From contig JAGOKN010000017.1 of assembly GCA_017994575.1 (NCBI GenBank), positions 1 to 43,153 on the forward strand: a DNA stretch of 43,153 nucleotides, read 5' to 3'. Positions within the stretch are counted from its first letter, which is position 1. Every line of letters starts with the position of its first letter. Made by a program: the position numbers and the translations under genes. Below are positions 27,112 through 35,439 of the stretch, piece by piece. The notes below the pieces were generated by a model, which was not told the origin of the DNA, ran no database searches, and saw only the letters and a program-made list of their open reading frames with translations. The stretch comes from Nitrosomonas sp. GTDB taxonomy: Bacteria; Pseudomonadota; Gammaproteobacteria; Burkholderiales; Nitrosomonadaceae.

Positions 27112-27256
27112 AGGAAACGCTGATTAATTGACTGTACGAGCGAATCACTTCGTTGCGCGGTACTCGCTCCTTCGCCTATCATGTTGATATGTCTCGGTTG
27201 CTGCGTTCCGTGCGCCTCGTGCTTCATCTCGTTCGCCGAATTAATCAGCGTTTCCT
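27112..27256 (-). repeat. Miniature inverted-repeat element, copy D (reverse)
   Basis: A 145-bp element with perfect ends AGGAAACGCTGATTAATT and AATTAATCAGCGTTTCCT, flanked by CTTA and TAAG. Its right edge abuts the trmB stop codon; the first base of the TTA complement (27256) belongs to both. It separates trmB from the TauE/SafE gene. Confidence 0.9.
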
Positions 27257-27921
27257 TAAGTTTTTACAAAGATTAAATCCCAAACACCATGTCCGAGCTT
27301 GAGTCCTCTCTGTTCAAACTTGGTCAGTGGCCGATATTCCGGCCTCGGCGTATAGTCAGCAGCCGTATTGGTGAGTCTGGGTTCCTGATTCAGTACCTGT
27401 AGAATCTGTTCAGCGTAGTTTTCCCAATCGGTTGCGGCGTGGATATAGCCGCCGGTCATCAGATGTTCGCACAAGCGGTTCACCAGTGCGGGTTGGATCA
27501 GGCGGCGTTTATGGTGCCTGGCCTTGGGCCAGGGATCGGGGAAGAAGATATGCACGCCCTGCAGGCATGCGGCGGGCAGCATATGCTGCAATACTTCGAC
27601 AGCGTCATGTTGAATGATGCGCAAGTTAGTCAATTCGAGTTTTTCAATTTGATTCAACAGACTGCCAACGCCCGGCGTATGGACTTCGATGGCCAGATAA
27701 TCATTTTCCGGATGGCTGTGGGCGATGGCAGCGGTACTTTCCCCCATGCCGAAGCCGATTTCCAGTATCTTAGGCGCTGAGCGTCCAAAAATCTGGTTGA
27801 GATCCAAAAGATTGTGTGTAAAAGCAACCCCATATTGGGGTAGCAAGGTTTCGCAAGCGCGGCGCTGCGCATCCGATAATCGCCCTTGCCGGAGCACAAA
27901 ACTGCGGATAGTTGGATTCAT
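27256..27921 (-). CDS. trmB: tRNA (guanine-N7-)-methyltransferase
   Basis: Methylates G46 in the tRNA variable loop using SAM. The 221-residue protein from the ATG at 27921 has the SAM motif [12 protein letters not shown], the family block [20 protein letters not shown] and [10 protein letters not shown]. The frame runs back to 28017 into the end of thiG, but [20 protein letters not shown] is the family start. It is the third gene of a thiS-thiG-trmB unit. Its stop codon lies at the very edge of repeat copy D, so the element may have replaced the original 3' flank. Confidence 0.94.
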   Translation of the reverse strand: MNPTIRSFVLRQGRLSDAQRRACETLLPQYGVAFTHNLLDLNQIFGRSAPKILEIGFGMGESTAAIAHSHPENDYLAIEVHTPGVGSLLNQIEKLELTNLRIIQHDAVEVLQHMLPAACLQGVHIFFPDPWPKARHHKRRLIQPALVNRLCEHLMTGGYIHAATDWENYAEQILQVLNQEPRLTNTAADYTPRPEYRPLTKFEQRGLKLGHGVWDLIFVKT

Positions 27922-27973
27922 TGGCCGGTAATCATGGTTGCTGCAAGCAGGGCGATCAAGCGGATTGGCCGCA

Positions 27974-28780
27974 TCAGGGTTTTTTGGGCGCTGTTTGTGT
28001 GCTGGCAATGACGCCATCGATGGGCGAACTGGGACTGGCGCTGTACAATTTTTTCGTCATGCGTCCTGCCAAATAAGCTTCACGTCCGGCTTCAACGGCT
28101 TTGCGCATGGCGGATGCCATCAATACCGGATTCTGGGCGGCGGCAATGGCGGTATTCATGAGCACACCATCACAGCCGAGCTCCATGGCAATGGTGGCAT
28201 CGGATGCCGTGCCAACGCCGGCATCAACCAGTACCGGGATTTTTGCGTTGTCGATGATAATCTGCAAATTCCACGGATTCAGAATACCCATGCCCGAGCC
28301 AATCAACGAAGCCAGTGGCATAACCGCGACACAACCCATTTCTTCCAGTTGTTTGGCAATAATCGGGTCGTCCGATGTGTAGACCATGACCTGAAAATCT
28401 TCTTTGATCAGGATTTCCGCGGCTTTAATGGTTTCCACCATATTCGGGTAGAGTGTTTTCGGATCACCCAGCACTTCCAGTTTGACCAGACTGTGGCCGT
28501 CCAGCAGTTCGCGCGCCAGACGTAATGTGCGCACGGCATCCTCAACGGTATAACAGCCGGCGGTGTTCGGTAGCAGGGTATATTGCGACGGCGGTAAAAC
28601 GTCCAGCAGATTGGGTTCGTCGGCATTCTGCCCGATATTGGTGCGGCGAATTGCAACCGTGATAATTTCAGCGCCGCTGGCTTCAATGGCAGCGCGTGTT
28701 TCATTGAAATCCTTGTATTTACCGGTGCCGACCAGTAAACGGGATGAATAGGTTTTACCGGCAATGATGAGATGGTTCAT
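27974..28780 (-). CDS. thiG: Thiazole synthase ThiG
   Basis: Forms the thiazole phosphate of thiamine from DXP, dehydroglycine/glycine imine and ThiS thiocarboxylate. The 268-residue TIM barrel has [13 protein letters not shown] near the start, [11 protein letters not shown], and [16 protein letters not shown] with the Schiff-base Lys. Further blocks are [29 protein letters not shown] and [19 protein letters not shown]. It is full length and lies 52 bp after thiS. The C-terminal tail ([10 protein letters not shown]) is usual for the family. Confidence 0.96.
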   Translation of the reverse strand: MNHLIIAGKTYSSRLLVGTGKYKDFNETRAAIEASGAEIITVAIRRTNIGQNADEPNLLDVLPPSQYTLLPNTAGCYTVEDAVRTLRLARELLDGHSLVKLEVLGDPKTLYPNMVETIKAAEILIKEDFQVMVYTSDDPIIAKQLEEMGCVAVMPLASLIGSGMGILNPWNLQIIIDNAKIPVLVDAGVGTASDATIAMELGCDGVLMNTAIAAAQNPVLMASAMRKAVEAGREAYLAGRMTKKLYSASPSSPIDGVIASTQTAPKKP

Positions 28781-28832
28781 GAAGTCCTGTCTTAAATATC
28801 AATAGGTTGACGCTATGGCAAAATAGCAGACA

Positions 28833-29036
28833 TTAACCGCCGCCCACAGCCACTACGACTTCCAATTGATCGCCATGCGCCAGGATCTGTTCGGAGAACC
28901 GGCTGCGTGGAATAATTTCTCCATTGCATTCAATGGCAAATCGTTTGCCGTGCAATGACAAGTGATCAATGAGCTGAGTGACGTTAATCGGCGCCTCAAA
29001 TTGCTGTGGTTGTCCGTTAATGGTAAGTTGTATCAT
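28833..29036 (-). CDS. thiS: Sulfur carrier protein ThiS
   Basis: A 67-residue ubiquitin-fold sulfur carrier for thiazole synthesis. It starts MIQLTINGQPQQFE, contains VTQLIDHLSLHGKRFAIECN, and ends VVVAVGGG with the C-terminal Gly-Gly that is adenylated by ThiF and thiocarboxylated. It is the first gene of thiS-thiG-trmB on the minus strand. No TPP riboswitch was recognised upstream. Confidence 0.93.
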   Translation of the reverse strand: MIQLTINGQPQQFEAPINVTQLIDHLSLHGKRFAIECNGEIIPRSRFSEQILAHGDQLEVVVAVGGG

Positions 29037-29403
29037 GGATGATAAAGCCGGGATGGATATTTCAGTATTTCAGCTCAGTATTTCAGATTAGGCAGATAAA
29101 CAATCAAAAATCAGCGTGAATTTTATCATGCAGAGATTAAGCCATTTGAGAAATTTATTGGAACAATGAATCAAAGCCGTTATTTTCATGGCAGCAACGA
29201 CACAATGTTAACTAGCAGTTAGAATCAATCCCTGGGATTGTTCTTGCCGGAGATGATCATGCTTTCAATCAAACTTGCGGCTTATATACTCTGATGCCAA
29301 TGATAACAATAGGACAATTGATGTTGATAAAGAATAGACAACGTTTCCGCGAGATTAGAAGTCATACTATGTCGCGTATATTACGAAATACATAAGGAGA
29401 AAA
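29037..29403. promoter_or_regulatory. Divergent gap thiS / TIR gene
   Basis: A 367-bp region between divergent genes. Three copies of the 8-mer TATTTCAG lie at 29058-29065, 29066-29073 and 29079-29086, close to the thiS start. A dyad CAATCCC-T-GGGATTG is at 29226-29240. AAGGAG just before 29404 is the TIR gene's ribosome site. No promoter is assigned with confidence. Confidence 0.35.
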
Positions 29404-30423
29404 ATGAGCGATACTCAAGCAGAAGAAAACATATCTAAATCACCCAATCCTCTTGTGTTTATTAGTCATGACACTCGCGATGGAGAGTTAGCAGAGGCTT
29501 TTAGCAATCTTCTGAAAAGCGTAAGCGCAGGTGTTCTAAAGTCTTTCCGAACTTCCGATAGAAAAGGAAACCAAGGGATTGAGTATGGAGTGGAGTGGTA
29601 TCCGGAAATTATAAAAAACATACAAGGCGCATCTGATGTTGTTTGTCTACTTACAAAAAGAAGCGTGGACAGGCCGTGGATATTGTTTGAGGCAGGCATG
29701 GCAAAAGGTAAGCTTGCCACCCCAATCCTTGGGGTTGCGCTGGGTATTGAACTTAAAGATGCATCATCAGGACCATTCGCTCAATTTCAAAACTGCGGCG
29801 ACGACGAAGATTCACTTACAAAGCTTGTGTTCCAGCTTGTAAAAAGAATACCCAACTCAGAACCAGATAAAGATACGATTAGGTTTCAAGTGGGGAAATT
29901 TAGACAGTCAATTTCCACCATACTAGAAAATCTGGATACGCCAGCCAAGAAGGAGGGTGGCACAAAACCTTCCGCAGGTATCAGGGATATCGAGAACTCG
30001 TCCGCGAAGCTTTTTGAAGAAATAAAAATCATGTTTCAAGATCTTCCATCAAGAATAGAAAGAGCAAATCCAACCGAAAGCAGAAAACGCCGGAGAAGAA
30101 TTCATCCCGGCATGCTTGAGGAAATGATTCACATGACCAAAGATGGAAAGCTAGGTATTCGTATTGCGCTAAGTTTTTACAGAGAAAAGATGCCGTGGGT
30201 ATACGATGAAGGAATTCTGCTACTAAGCAAAATTGAGGGCAGCAAAACCACTTCAACGATAAAGCGCCACCTTAATGAGTTCGAAGAGTTGCTTATGGTC
30301 AGCACTAGAAACCCAATGGTGGAAGAATTTCTTATAGAGGACAAAGAAGATTTTTTCCTACTCATGGAGCTTCCAAAAGTAATTCTTCGTAACTTGGAAA
30401 GAACTGCGTTCGAACATGTATAA
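29404..30423 (+). CDS. TIR-domain protein (putative defence or NAD-cleaving effector)
   Basis: A 339-residue soluble protein. Residues about 15-150 form a TIR domain: PLVFISHDTRDGELA (strand A and box 1), a central ASDVVCLLTKRSVDRPW strand-loop, and WILFEAGMAKGK with Glu96 at the position of the catalytic Glu of NADase TIRs. After a charged linker with an Arg-rich patch (SRKRRRRIHPGM, about 226-236) comes an all-alpha C-terminal region of no recognised family. TIR proteins with a C-terminal partner region are common in anti-phage systems, where infection triggers NAD+ loss or a signalling nucleotide. The downstream partner is truncated here (see 30496-30633). Defence function is an inference. 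Confidence 0.85.
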   Translation: MSDTQAEENISKSPNPLVFISHDTRDGELAEAFSNLLKSVSAGVLKSFRTSDRKGNQGIEYGVEWYPEIIKNIQGASDVVCLLTKRSVDRPWILFEAGMAKGKLATPILGVALGIELKDASSGPFAQFQNCGDDEDSLTKLVFQLVKRIPNSEPDKDTIRFQVGKFRQSISTILENLDTPAKKEGGTKPSAGIRDIENSSAKLFEEIKIMFQDLPSRIERANPTESRKRRRRIHPGMLEEMIHMTKDGKLGIRIALSFYREKMPWVYDEGILLLSKIEGSKTTSTIKRHLNEFEELLMVSTRNPMVEEFLIEDKEDFFLLMELPKVILRNLERTAFEHV

Positions 30424-30499
30424 CCTAGCGTTCGAGAAGATTGCCGAAAAGCGTGACAGCCCTCAACTCTATGCTAGCTACTTCAGGAATCACTTATGA
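30416..30499 (+). CDS. Possible 27-residue ORF between the TIR gene and the truncated gene
   Basis: The ATG at 30416 overlaps the TIR stop and the TGA at 30497-30499 overlaps the ATG of the next frame (ATGA), so the three frames form a coupled chain. The 27-residue peptide matches no family known to me. It is listed because of the overlaps only; it may be noncoding. Confidence 0.25.
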   Translation: MYNLAFEKIAEKRDSPQLYASYFRNHL

Positions 30500-30633
30500 A
30501 TCTTCATGAATTTATCAAGATAGCTCTTTCCGAAATCGTTGCAGGTGTGGCTGACGCACGGATAAGTGAATCAATGGGGTCAGACTCGATTGTTCCGTTA
30601 AATAAAGCTATACGCTCTCACCTATTCAAGTAA
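30496..30633 (+). pseudogene. 5' stub of TIR-operon gene cut by the duplication junction
   Basis: The frame opens MNLHEFIKIALSEIVAGVADA, which looks like a genuine protein start: an amphipathic helix of a type I have seen at the start of small proteins next to TIR and other accessory genes. After about 23 codons it crosses the duplication border at 30566 and continues as an unrelated reading of the RAYT leader to a stop at 30633. The original C-terminal part is missing. The gene appears to have been the downstream partner of the TIR gene. Confidence 0.55.
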
Positions 30634-30646
30634 ATTGAGATGATGA

Positions 30647-31342
30647 ATGATGGCGCGACTTCCACGCTTTGATGTCCCCGGTTATACGCAGCATGTGATC
30701 CAGCGCGGCAATAATCGCAGCATTATTTTTGTGGGTGACGAGGATTACGAGTTCTACCTGATGAAACTGGGCGAGGCTTGCAGGAAATATCAGTGTGACC
30801 TGCATGCCTATGTACTCATGACCAATCACGTGCATTTGCTGATGACGCCGCACTTGACAGGTGGCGTTGGCAAGGTGATGCAAATGCTGGGAAGGTATTA
30901 CGTGCAGTATTTTAATCACCAGTACAACAGAACGGGCACTTTGTGGGAAGGGCGTTATAAAGCAACGGTACTGGATAGTGAGCAATATTTGTTAGGCTGT
31001 AGCCGGTATATTGAGTTGAATCCGGTTCGCGCGGATAGGGTGAAACATCCGGCCGATTATCCGTGGTCCAGTTATCGCTGCAATGCGTTGGGCGTGAGTA
31101 ATTCGCTGATCCAAGCGCACACTATTTATAATAATTTGGGAAAGGATGCAACGATTCGTCAATCGGCGTATCGGGCATTATTTGAACACCGAATTCCGGA
31201 ACGGACGATGGACGAAATCAGGGTTGCGACCAATAAAGCCTGGGTGTTAGGCCATGCGCGATTTCTTCAGCAAATCGAAGACCTGACGCAAAGACAGGCT
31301 CAACCAAAACCGCGTGGAGGCGACAGGCGGTCTAAAAAATAA
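30647..31342 (+). CDS. REP-associated tyrosine transposase (RAYT), copy 2
   Basis: Protein identical to the 17515-18210 copy, with HUH residues His61/His63 and Tyr121 intact. Its upstream sequence is shared with copy 1 back to 30566. Being identical and intact, it is either recent or kept alike by gene conversion. Confidence 0.9.
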   Translation: MMARLPRFDVPGYTQHVIQRGNNRSIIFVGDEDYEFYLMKLGEACRKYQCDLHAYVLMTNHVHLLMTPHLTGGVGKVMQMLGRYYVQYFNHQYNRTGTLWEGRYKATVLDSEQYLLGCSRYIELNPVRADRVKHPADYPWSSYRCNALGVSNSLIQAHTIYNNLGKDATIRQSAYRALFEHRIPERTMDEIRVATNKAWVLGHARFLQQIEDLTQRQAQPKPRGGDRRSKK

Positions 31343-31375
31343 AAGAAAGAAACGATAATCGACTTTTTTGACCTA

Positions 31376-31475
31376 GGGAAGCGCTGATTTATTCGATTTT
31401 TAAGAATTATTAACGCTCAAGTCATTGATTATAATTAAGGTATAATCTAAGAAGGCGAATTAATCAGCACTTCCC
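31376..31475 (+). repeat. Short miniature inverted-repeat element (variant core), copy 2
   Basis: Identical to the 100-bp element at 18244-18343 and carried along inside the duplicated segment, so it is not an independent insertion. Confidence 0.75.
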
Positions 31476-31502
31476 TAATAAACATTTTTACACGTACCCC
31501 TT

Positions 31503-33401
31503 ATGACCGACACAGGCAATAAATTTAAAAGCACCTCCAGGCATGAATCTCTCGGTGTATTAAGCCTCGCTGCACTGGGTGTTGTGTATGGCGACATCGG
31601 CACGAGTCCTTTGTATGTCATGAAAACCGTTTTTGATCCTGCTCATGGGCTTGTCATCAGTGATAACAATATTATCGGTATTATCTCGCTCATTTTCTGG
31701 GCGATCATGATGGTGGTAACGGTTAAGTACATCACATTGATTTTGCGAGCGGACAATCATGGAGAAGGCGGCATCATGGCATTGTTGTCGCTTGCCAGCT
31801 CATCGGTACTTAATCGTCCTCAGTTACGTCGTATTCTTTTTATGATCGGCGCATTTGGTGCAGCGCTATTCTATGGGGATGGCGTAATTACTCCCGCCAT
31901 TTCCGTGTTGAGCGCGGTAGAGGGGTTAGAGGTGGCAACCCCGCTGCTCCAGCCCTATGTACTCCCGATCACGCTCGTTGTCTTGATTTCACTTTTTCTG
32001 ATCCAACAACGTGGCACGGGTGGAATTGGCGCAATGTTCGGACCGATAACGCTGATATGGTTCATTACACTGGGTTTTTTCGGTTTGATGAACATCGCTG
32101 CGGCACCAGAGATTTTGCAAGCATTTAACCCGTTATTTGCTGTTAGTTTTTGCCTGGACAACGGATTGCTCGCCTTTATTGCCTTTGGCGCCGTAGTATT
32201 GGCAGTGACAGGCGGCGAGGCACTATATGCTGACATGGGGCACTTTGGGATAAAACCAATTCGCCTAGCTTGGTATGGTTGCGTTCTTCCTGCGCTCATA
32301 TTGAACTATTTAGGGCAAGGAGCATTGCTACTGGCCAATCCATCGGCCATTTCCAATCCGTTCTTTTTACTGTTTCCATCGTGGGCGCTTTATCCAGCCG
32401 TAGCGCTGGCTACGGCAGCCACTGTCATCGCATCGCAAGCGGTGATTTCGGGGGTTTTTTCAGTAACTCGGCAAGCCATCCAACTAGGATTTTTGCCGCG
32501 CATGCAGATCCGGCACACCTCAGACCAAAAGATTGGTCAAATATATATTCCATTCGTCAATTGGATTCTGCTGGCAGCCGTGATCATGGCGGTAGTGGGA
32601 TTCGGTTCCTCATCCAATCTTGCATCCGCTTATGGCGTAGCGGTTACCGCCACAATGGTGATTGAAACCATATTGACTTTTTTCGTACTTCGTTTTGCCT
32701 GGAAGTATCCTTTGATACTCAGCATAGTAGCGACAGGCTTTTTCTTGGCCATTGATGCTACATTCTTTGCTGCGACGATATTAAAAATCTTCCAAGGCGG
32801 GTGGTTTCCCTTAGTCATTGGCGCGATCATCTTTTTTGTAATGATTACTTGGAATCGCGGACGCGAAATTTTACTGGAGCGTTTGCGTTCAGATGATATT
32901 CCTCTTGAGCCATTCTTGGAGTCATTGCTAGCACACCCACCGGTACGTGTCTCCGGAACATCTATTTTTCTAACCTCTAATGTGAATGGTGTGCCGCATG
33001 CGTTATTGCATAATCTCGCGCATAACCAAGTCTTGCATGAATGTGTCGTGTTCTTGACCGTAGATTACCTGGAAATTCCCAGAGTTCTGAAAGAGGAGCG
33101 AGTATCTATAAAACCGCTCATAGGAAATTGTTACCAAGTTACCGTTAAATATGGTTTTAAGGACGAACCAAACTTACCGGTTGCGTTGGAAATGTGCAAG
33201 CAACATGGGCTTGAGTTCGAGCCACTAAAAACATCTTATTTTCTGAGTCGTGAAATTGTTGTGCCAAGTCCTGGTGGTGGCATGACGCAGTGGCAGGAAC
33301 GGATATTTGCTACAATGGCTAGAAATGCCGGCAATGCGGCCGAGTACTTTAAATTACCGGCTAATCGTGTCCTTGAATTGGGTACAAGGATTGAAATCTA
33401 A
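31503..33401 (+). CDS. kup: Low-affinity potassium uptake protein Kup, copy 2
   Basis: Same 632-residue protein as at 18371-20269, with the GDIGTSPLY signature and full C-terminal domain. It differs from copy 1 by one synonymous base (33368). It lacks the strong terminator that follows copy 1, so transcription may run on into the amidohydrolase region 125 bp downstream. Confidence 0.95.
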   Translation: MTDTGNKFKSTSRHESLGVLSLAALGVVYGDIGTSPLYVMKTVFDPAHGLVISDNNIIGIISLIFWAIMMVVTVKYITLILRADNHGEGGIMALLSLASSSVLNRPQLRRILFMIGAFGAALFYGDGVITPAISVLSAVEGLEVATPLLQPYVLPITLVVLISLFLIQQRGTGGIGAMFGPITLIWFITLGFFGLMNIAAAPEILQAFNPLFAVSFCLDNGLLAFIAFGAVVLAVTGGEALYADMGHFGIKPIRLAWYGCVLPALILNYLGQGALLLANPSAISNPFFLLFPSWALYPAVALATAATVIASQAVISGVFSVTRQAIQLGFLPRMQIRHTSDQKIGQIYIPFVNWILLAAVIMAVVGFGSSSNLASAYGVAVTATMVIETILTFFVLRFAWKYPLILSIVATGFFLAIDATFFAATILKIFQGGWFPLVIGAIIFFVMITWNRGREILLERLRSDDIPLEPFLESLLAHPPVRVSGTSIFLTSNVNGVPHALLHNLAHNQVLHECVVFLTVDYLEIPRVLKEERVSIKPLIGNCYQVTVKYGFKDEPNLPVALEMCKQHGLEFEPLKTSYFLSREIVVPSPGGGMTQWQERIFATMARNAGNAAEYFKLPANRVLELGTRIEI

Positions 33402-33408
33402 TCCGGCA

Positions 33409-33426
33409 GTCTCAAATTTTTGAGAC
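33409..33426. other. Perfect short dyad after kup copy 2
   Basis: GTCTCAAA and TTTGAGAC with a 2-nt spacer, 8 bp downstream of the kup stop codon and just outside the duplication. It could be an operator or a tight hairpin; there is no T tract to make it a clear terminator. Confidence 0.3.
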
Positions 33427-33526
33427 CACTTCTATCAAACCCGTTCACGCTGGTCGTGATATATGCTGATTTTCAAGGAGTCCGAAGTTTCATAAAGTCG
33501 CACTCATCACATCTCGTTTAAAAAAA

Positions 33527-35405
33527 ATGATGAACAGCCCTAAAATTCAACTGATCCTCCGCAACGGTCAATTCACCACGCTGGATCGCCAGTATCCGCA
33601 AGCCACTGCTGTCGCCATCTCTGATGGCCGCTTCACCGCTGTAGGGGATGATAGTGAGGTCATGCGCCTAGTCGATAGTAATACACAAGTAATCGATCTC
33701 AATCACCGCCGCGTCATTCCGGGTCTGATCGATTCGCATCTGCATTTTATCCGCGGCGGGCTTAATTACAACATGGAATTGCGCTGGGATGGCATCCCTT
33801 CGCTGGCTGACGCTATGCGTCGTCTGAAAGAACAGGTGGCACGCACGCCCGCCCGCACCGCAATGGGTGCGTATTGTCGGTGGATTTACTGAGTTGCAGT
33901 TCGCGGAGAAACGCTTGCCGACACTGAACGAAATCAATGCAGTAGCGCCGGATACGCCAGTCTTCATTTTGCATCTCTATGATCGGGCATTGCTTAACCG
34001 TGCGGCACTGCACGCTTGCGGCTACGATCACGATACTCCCAACCCACCGGGGGGGTTGATTGCCAAGGACGCCAACGGAGAACCGATAGGCTTGTTGCTG
34101 GCAGAACCCAATGCGCTGATCCTTTATTCCGCTCTAGCCAAAGGCCCTAAGCTGCCTTACGAGTATCAGCTTAATTCCACGCGCCATTTCATGCGGGAAA
34201 TGAACCGCCTGGGCATTACCAGCGTAATCGATGCCGGCGGTGGTTTTCAGAACTATCCGGATGACTATCAGATCATTGAAGACTTGCATAAAGCTGGCGA
34301 GTTGACTCTGCGCATCGCGTACAACCTGTTTACACAGAAAGCCGGAGAAGAGGTTGCCGATTTTACCAAGTGGACAACGATGGGAAAACCGGGCGATGGC
34401 GATAGTTACTACCGGCATAACGGCGCGGGTGAAATGCTGGTCTTTTCTGCAGCAGATTTCGAGGATTTCCGCATGCCACGCCCGGATATGGCGCCAAATA
34501 TGGAGAACGATCTGGAGGCGGTAGTGCGCATTCTTGTCAGTAATCACTGGCCGTTTCGTCTGCATGCCACTTACAATGAAACCATCTCGCGCGCGCTGGA
34601 TGTATTCGAAAAGGTGAATCGGGATATTCCCTTTAACGGTATACACTGGTTTTTTGATCATGCCGAAACGGTGACCGATGTTAACCTCGAGCGTATCGCC
34701 AAACTTGGCGGTGGAATCGCAATTCAGCACCGCATGGCTTATCAGGGTGAATTTTTCGTGCAGCGCTACGGCCGCAAAGCCGCGGAGCGCACACCGCCTT
34801 ATCGGCGCATGCTGCAAATGGGGGTCAATGTCGGCGCAGGCACCGACGCCACTCGCGTGGCTAGCTACGATCCTTGGAATGCCCTTTATTGGCTGACTAG
34901 CGGCAAGACTCTGGGCGGTCTCTCTCTGTACCCCGCGTCGAATCTCGTCGACCGCGAAACTGCGTTACGCCTTTATACGCAGGCGAATACCTGGTTCTCG
35001 AATGAAGAAGGTGTCAAAGGCCAGATTAAAGCCGGTCAATACGCGGACCTCGCCGTACTGTCCGCCGATTACTTTAGCGTTCCGGAAGATGAAATTCGCA
35101 ATCTTGTTTCAGTGCTTACGATTGTCGGCGGACGCATTGTTTACGGTGACGATGAGTTCAGCGCGCTTTCCCCACCCTTGCCGCCAGCCATGCCGGATTG
35201 GTCTCCTGCGAATCACTACGGCGGCTATCTTAAACCTGCGGCAGATGCCGCTGCATTAAACGCGTTGGCCAAGGCAACCTGCAGTTGCGGAATCAGTTGT
35301 TCTGTGCATGGTCATGCTCATGGACGCGCGTATCAAGATGCTGTGGATACCGGTGACCAACGAGGTTTCTGGGGCGCGCTCGACTGCTCGTGCTGGATGG
35401 TATGA
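33527..35405 (+). pseudogene. YtcJ-like metal-dependent amidohydrolase, frameshifted
   Basis: Two frames make one protein of the YtcJ-like amidohydrolase family, which hydrolyses amide bonds in varied small molecules. Frame one (33527-33892) carries the N-terminal beta-sandwich strands and the metal motif IDSHLHF. Frame two (33867-35405) carries GGFTELQFAEKRLPT onward, the loop block FDHAETVTDVNLERI, IQHRM and GTDATRVASYDPW. The break is a tandem GCCC duplication at 33847-33854. Removing one 4-bp unit joins the frames as RTPAPQWVRIVGGFTE, which fits the family. The C-terminal tail is Cys/His rich (CSCGISC, HGHAHG, DCSCW). The downstream frame has no evident ribosome site, so the gene is probably inactive unless slippage restores it. 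Confidence 0.85.
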
Positions 35406-35439
35406 TGCATATAAAACTTCTCTTATCCAGTAAATCTGT

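Larger units (their letters stand above)
30566..33405 (+). repeat. Segmental duplication, copy 2 (RAYT + kup)
   Basis: Second copy of the 2840-bp segment at 17434-20273, offset by 13132 bp, same orientation. Its left edge cuts a reading frame of the TIR operon and its right edge meets unrelated sequence upstream of the amidohydrolase gene. No target duplication is seen at its borders. One base differs from copy 1 as far as I could read (T at 33368). Confidence 0.95.

Noticed and set aside
27938-28525. 195-codon plus-strand ORF opposite thiG
   Set aside because: It is the antisense shadow of a well-supported gene.
29037-29300. TPP riboswitch upstream of thiS
   Set aside because: I looked for the CTGAGA and ACCTGAT-type boxes on the minus strand and did not find them.
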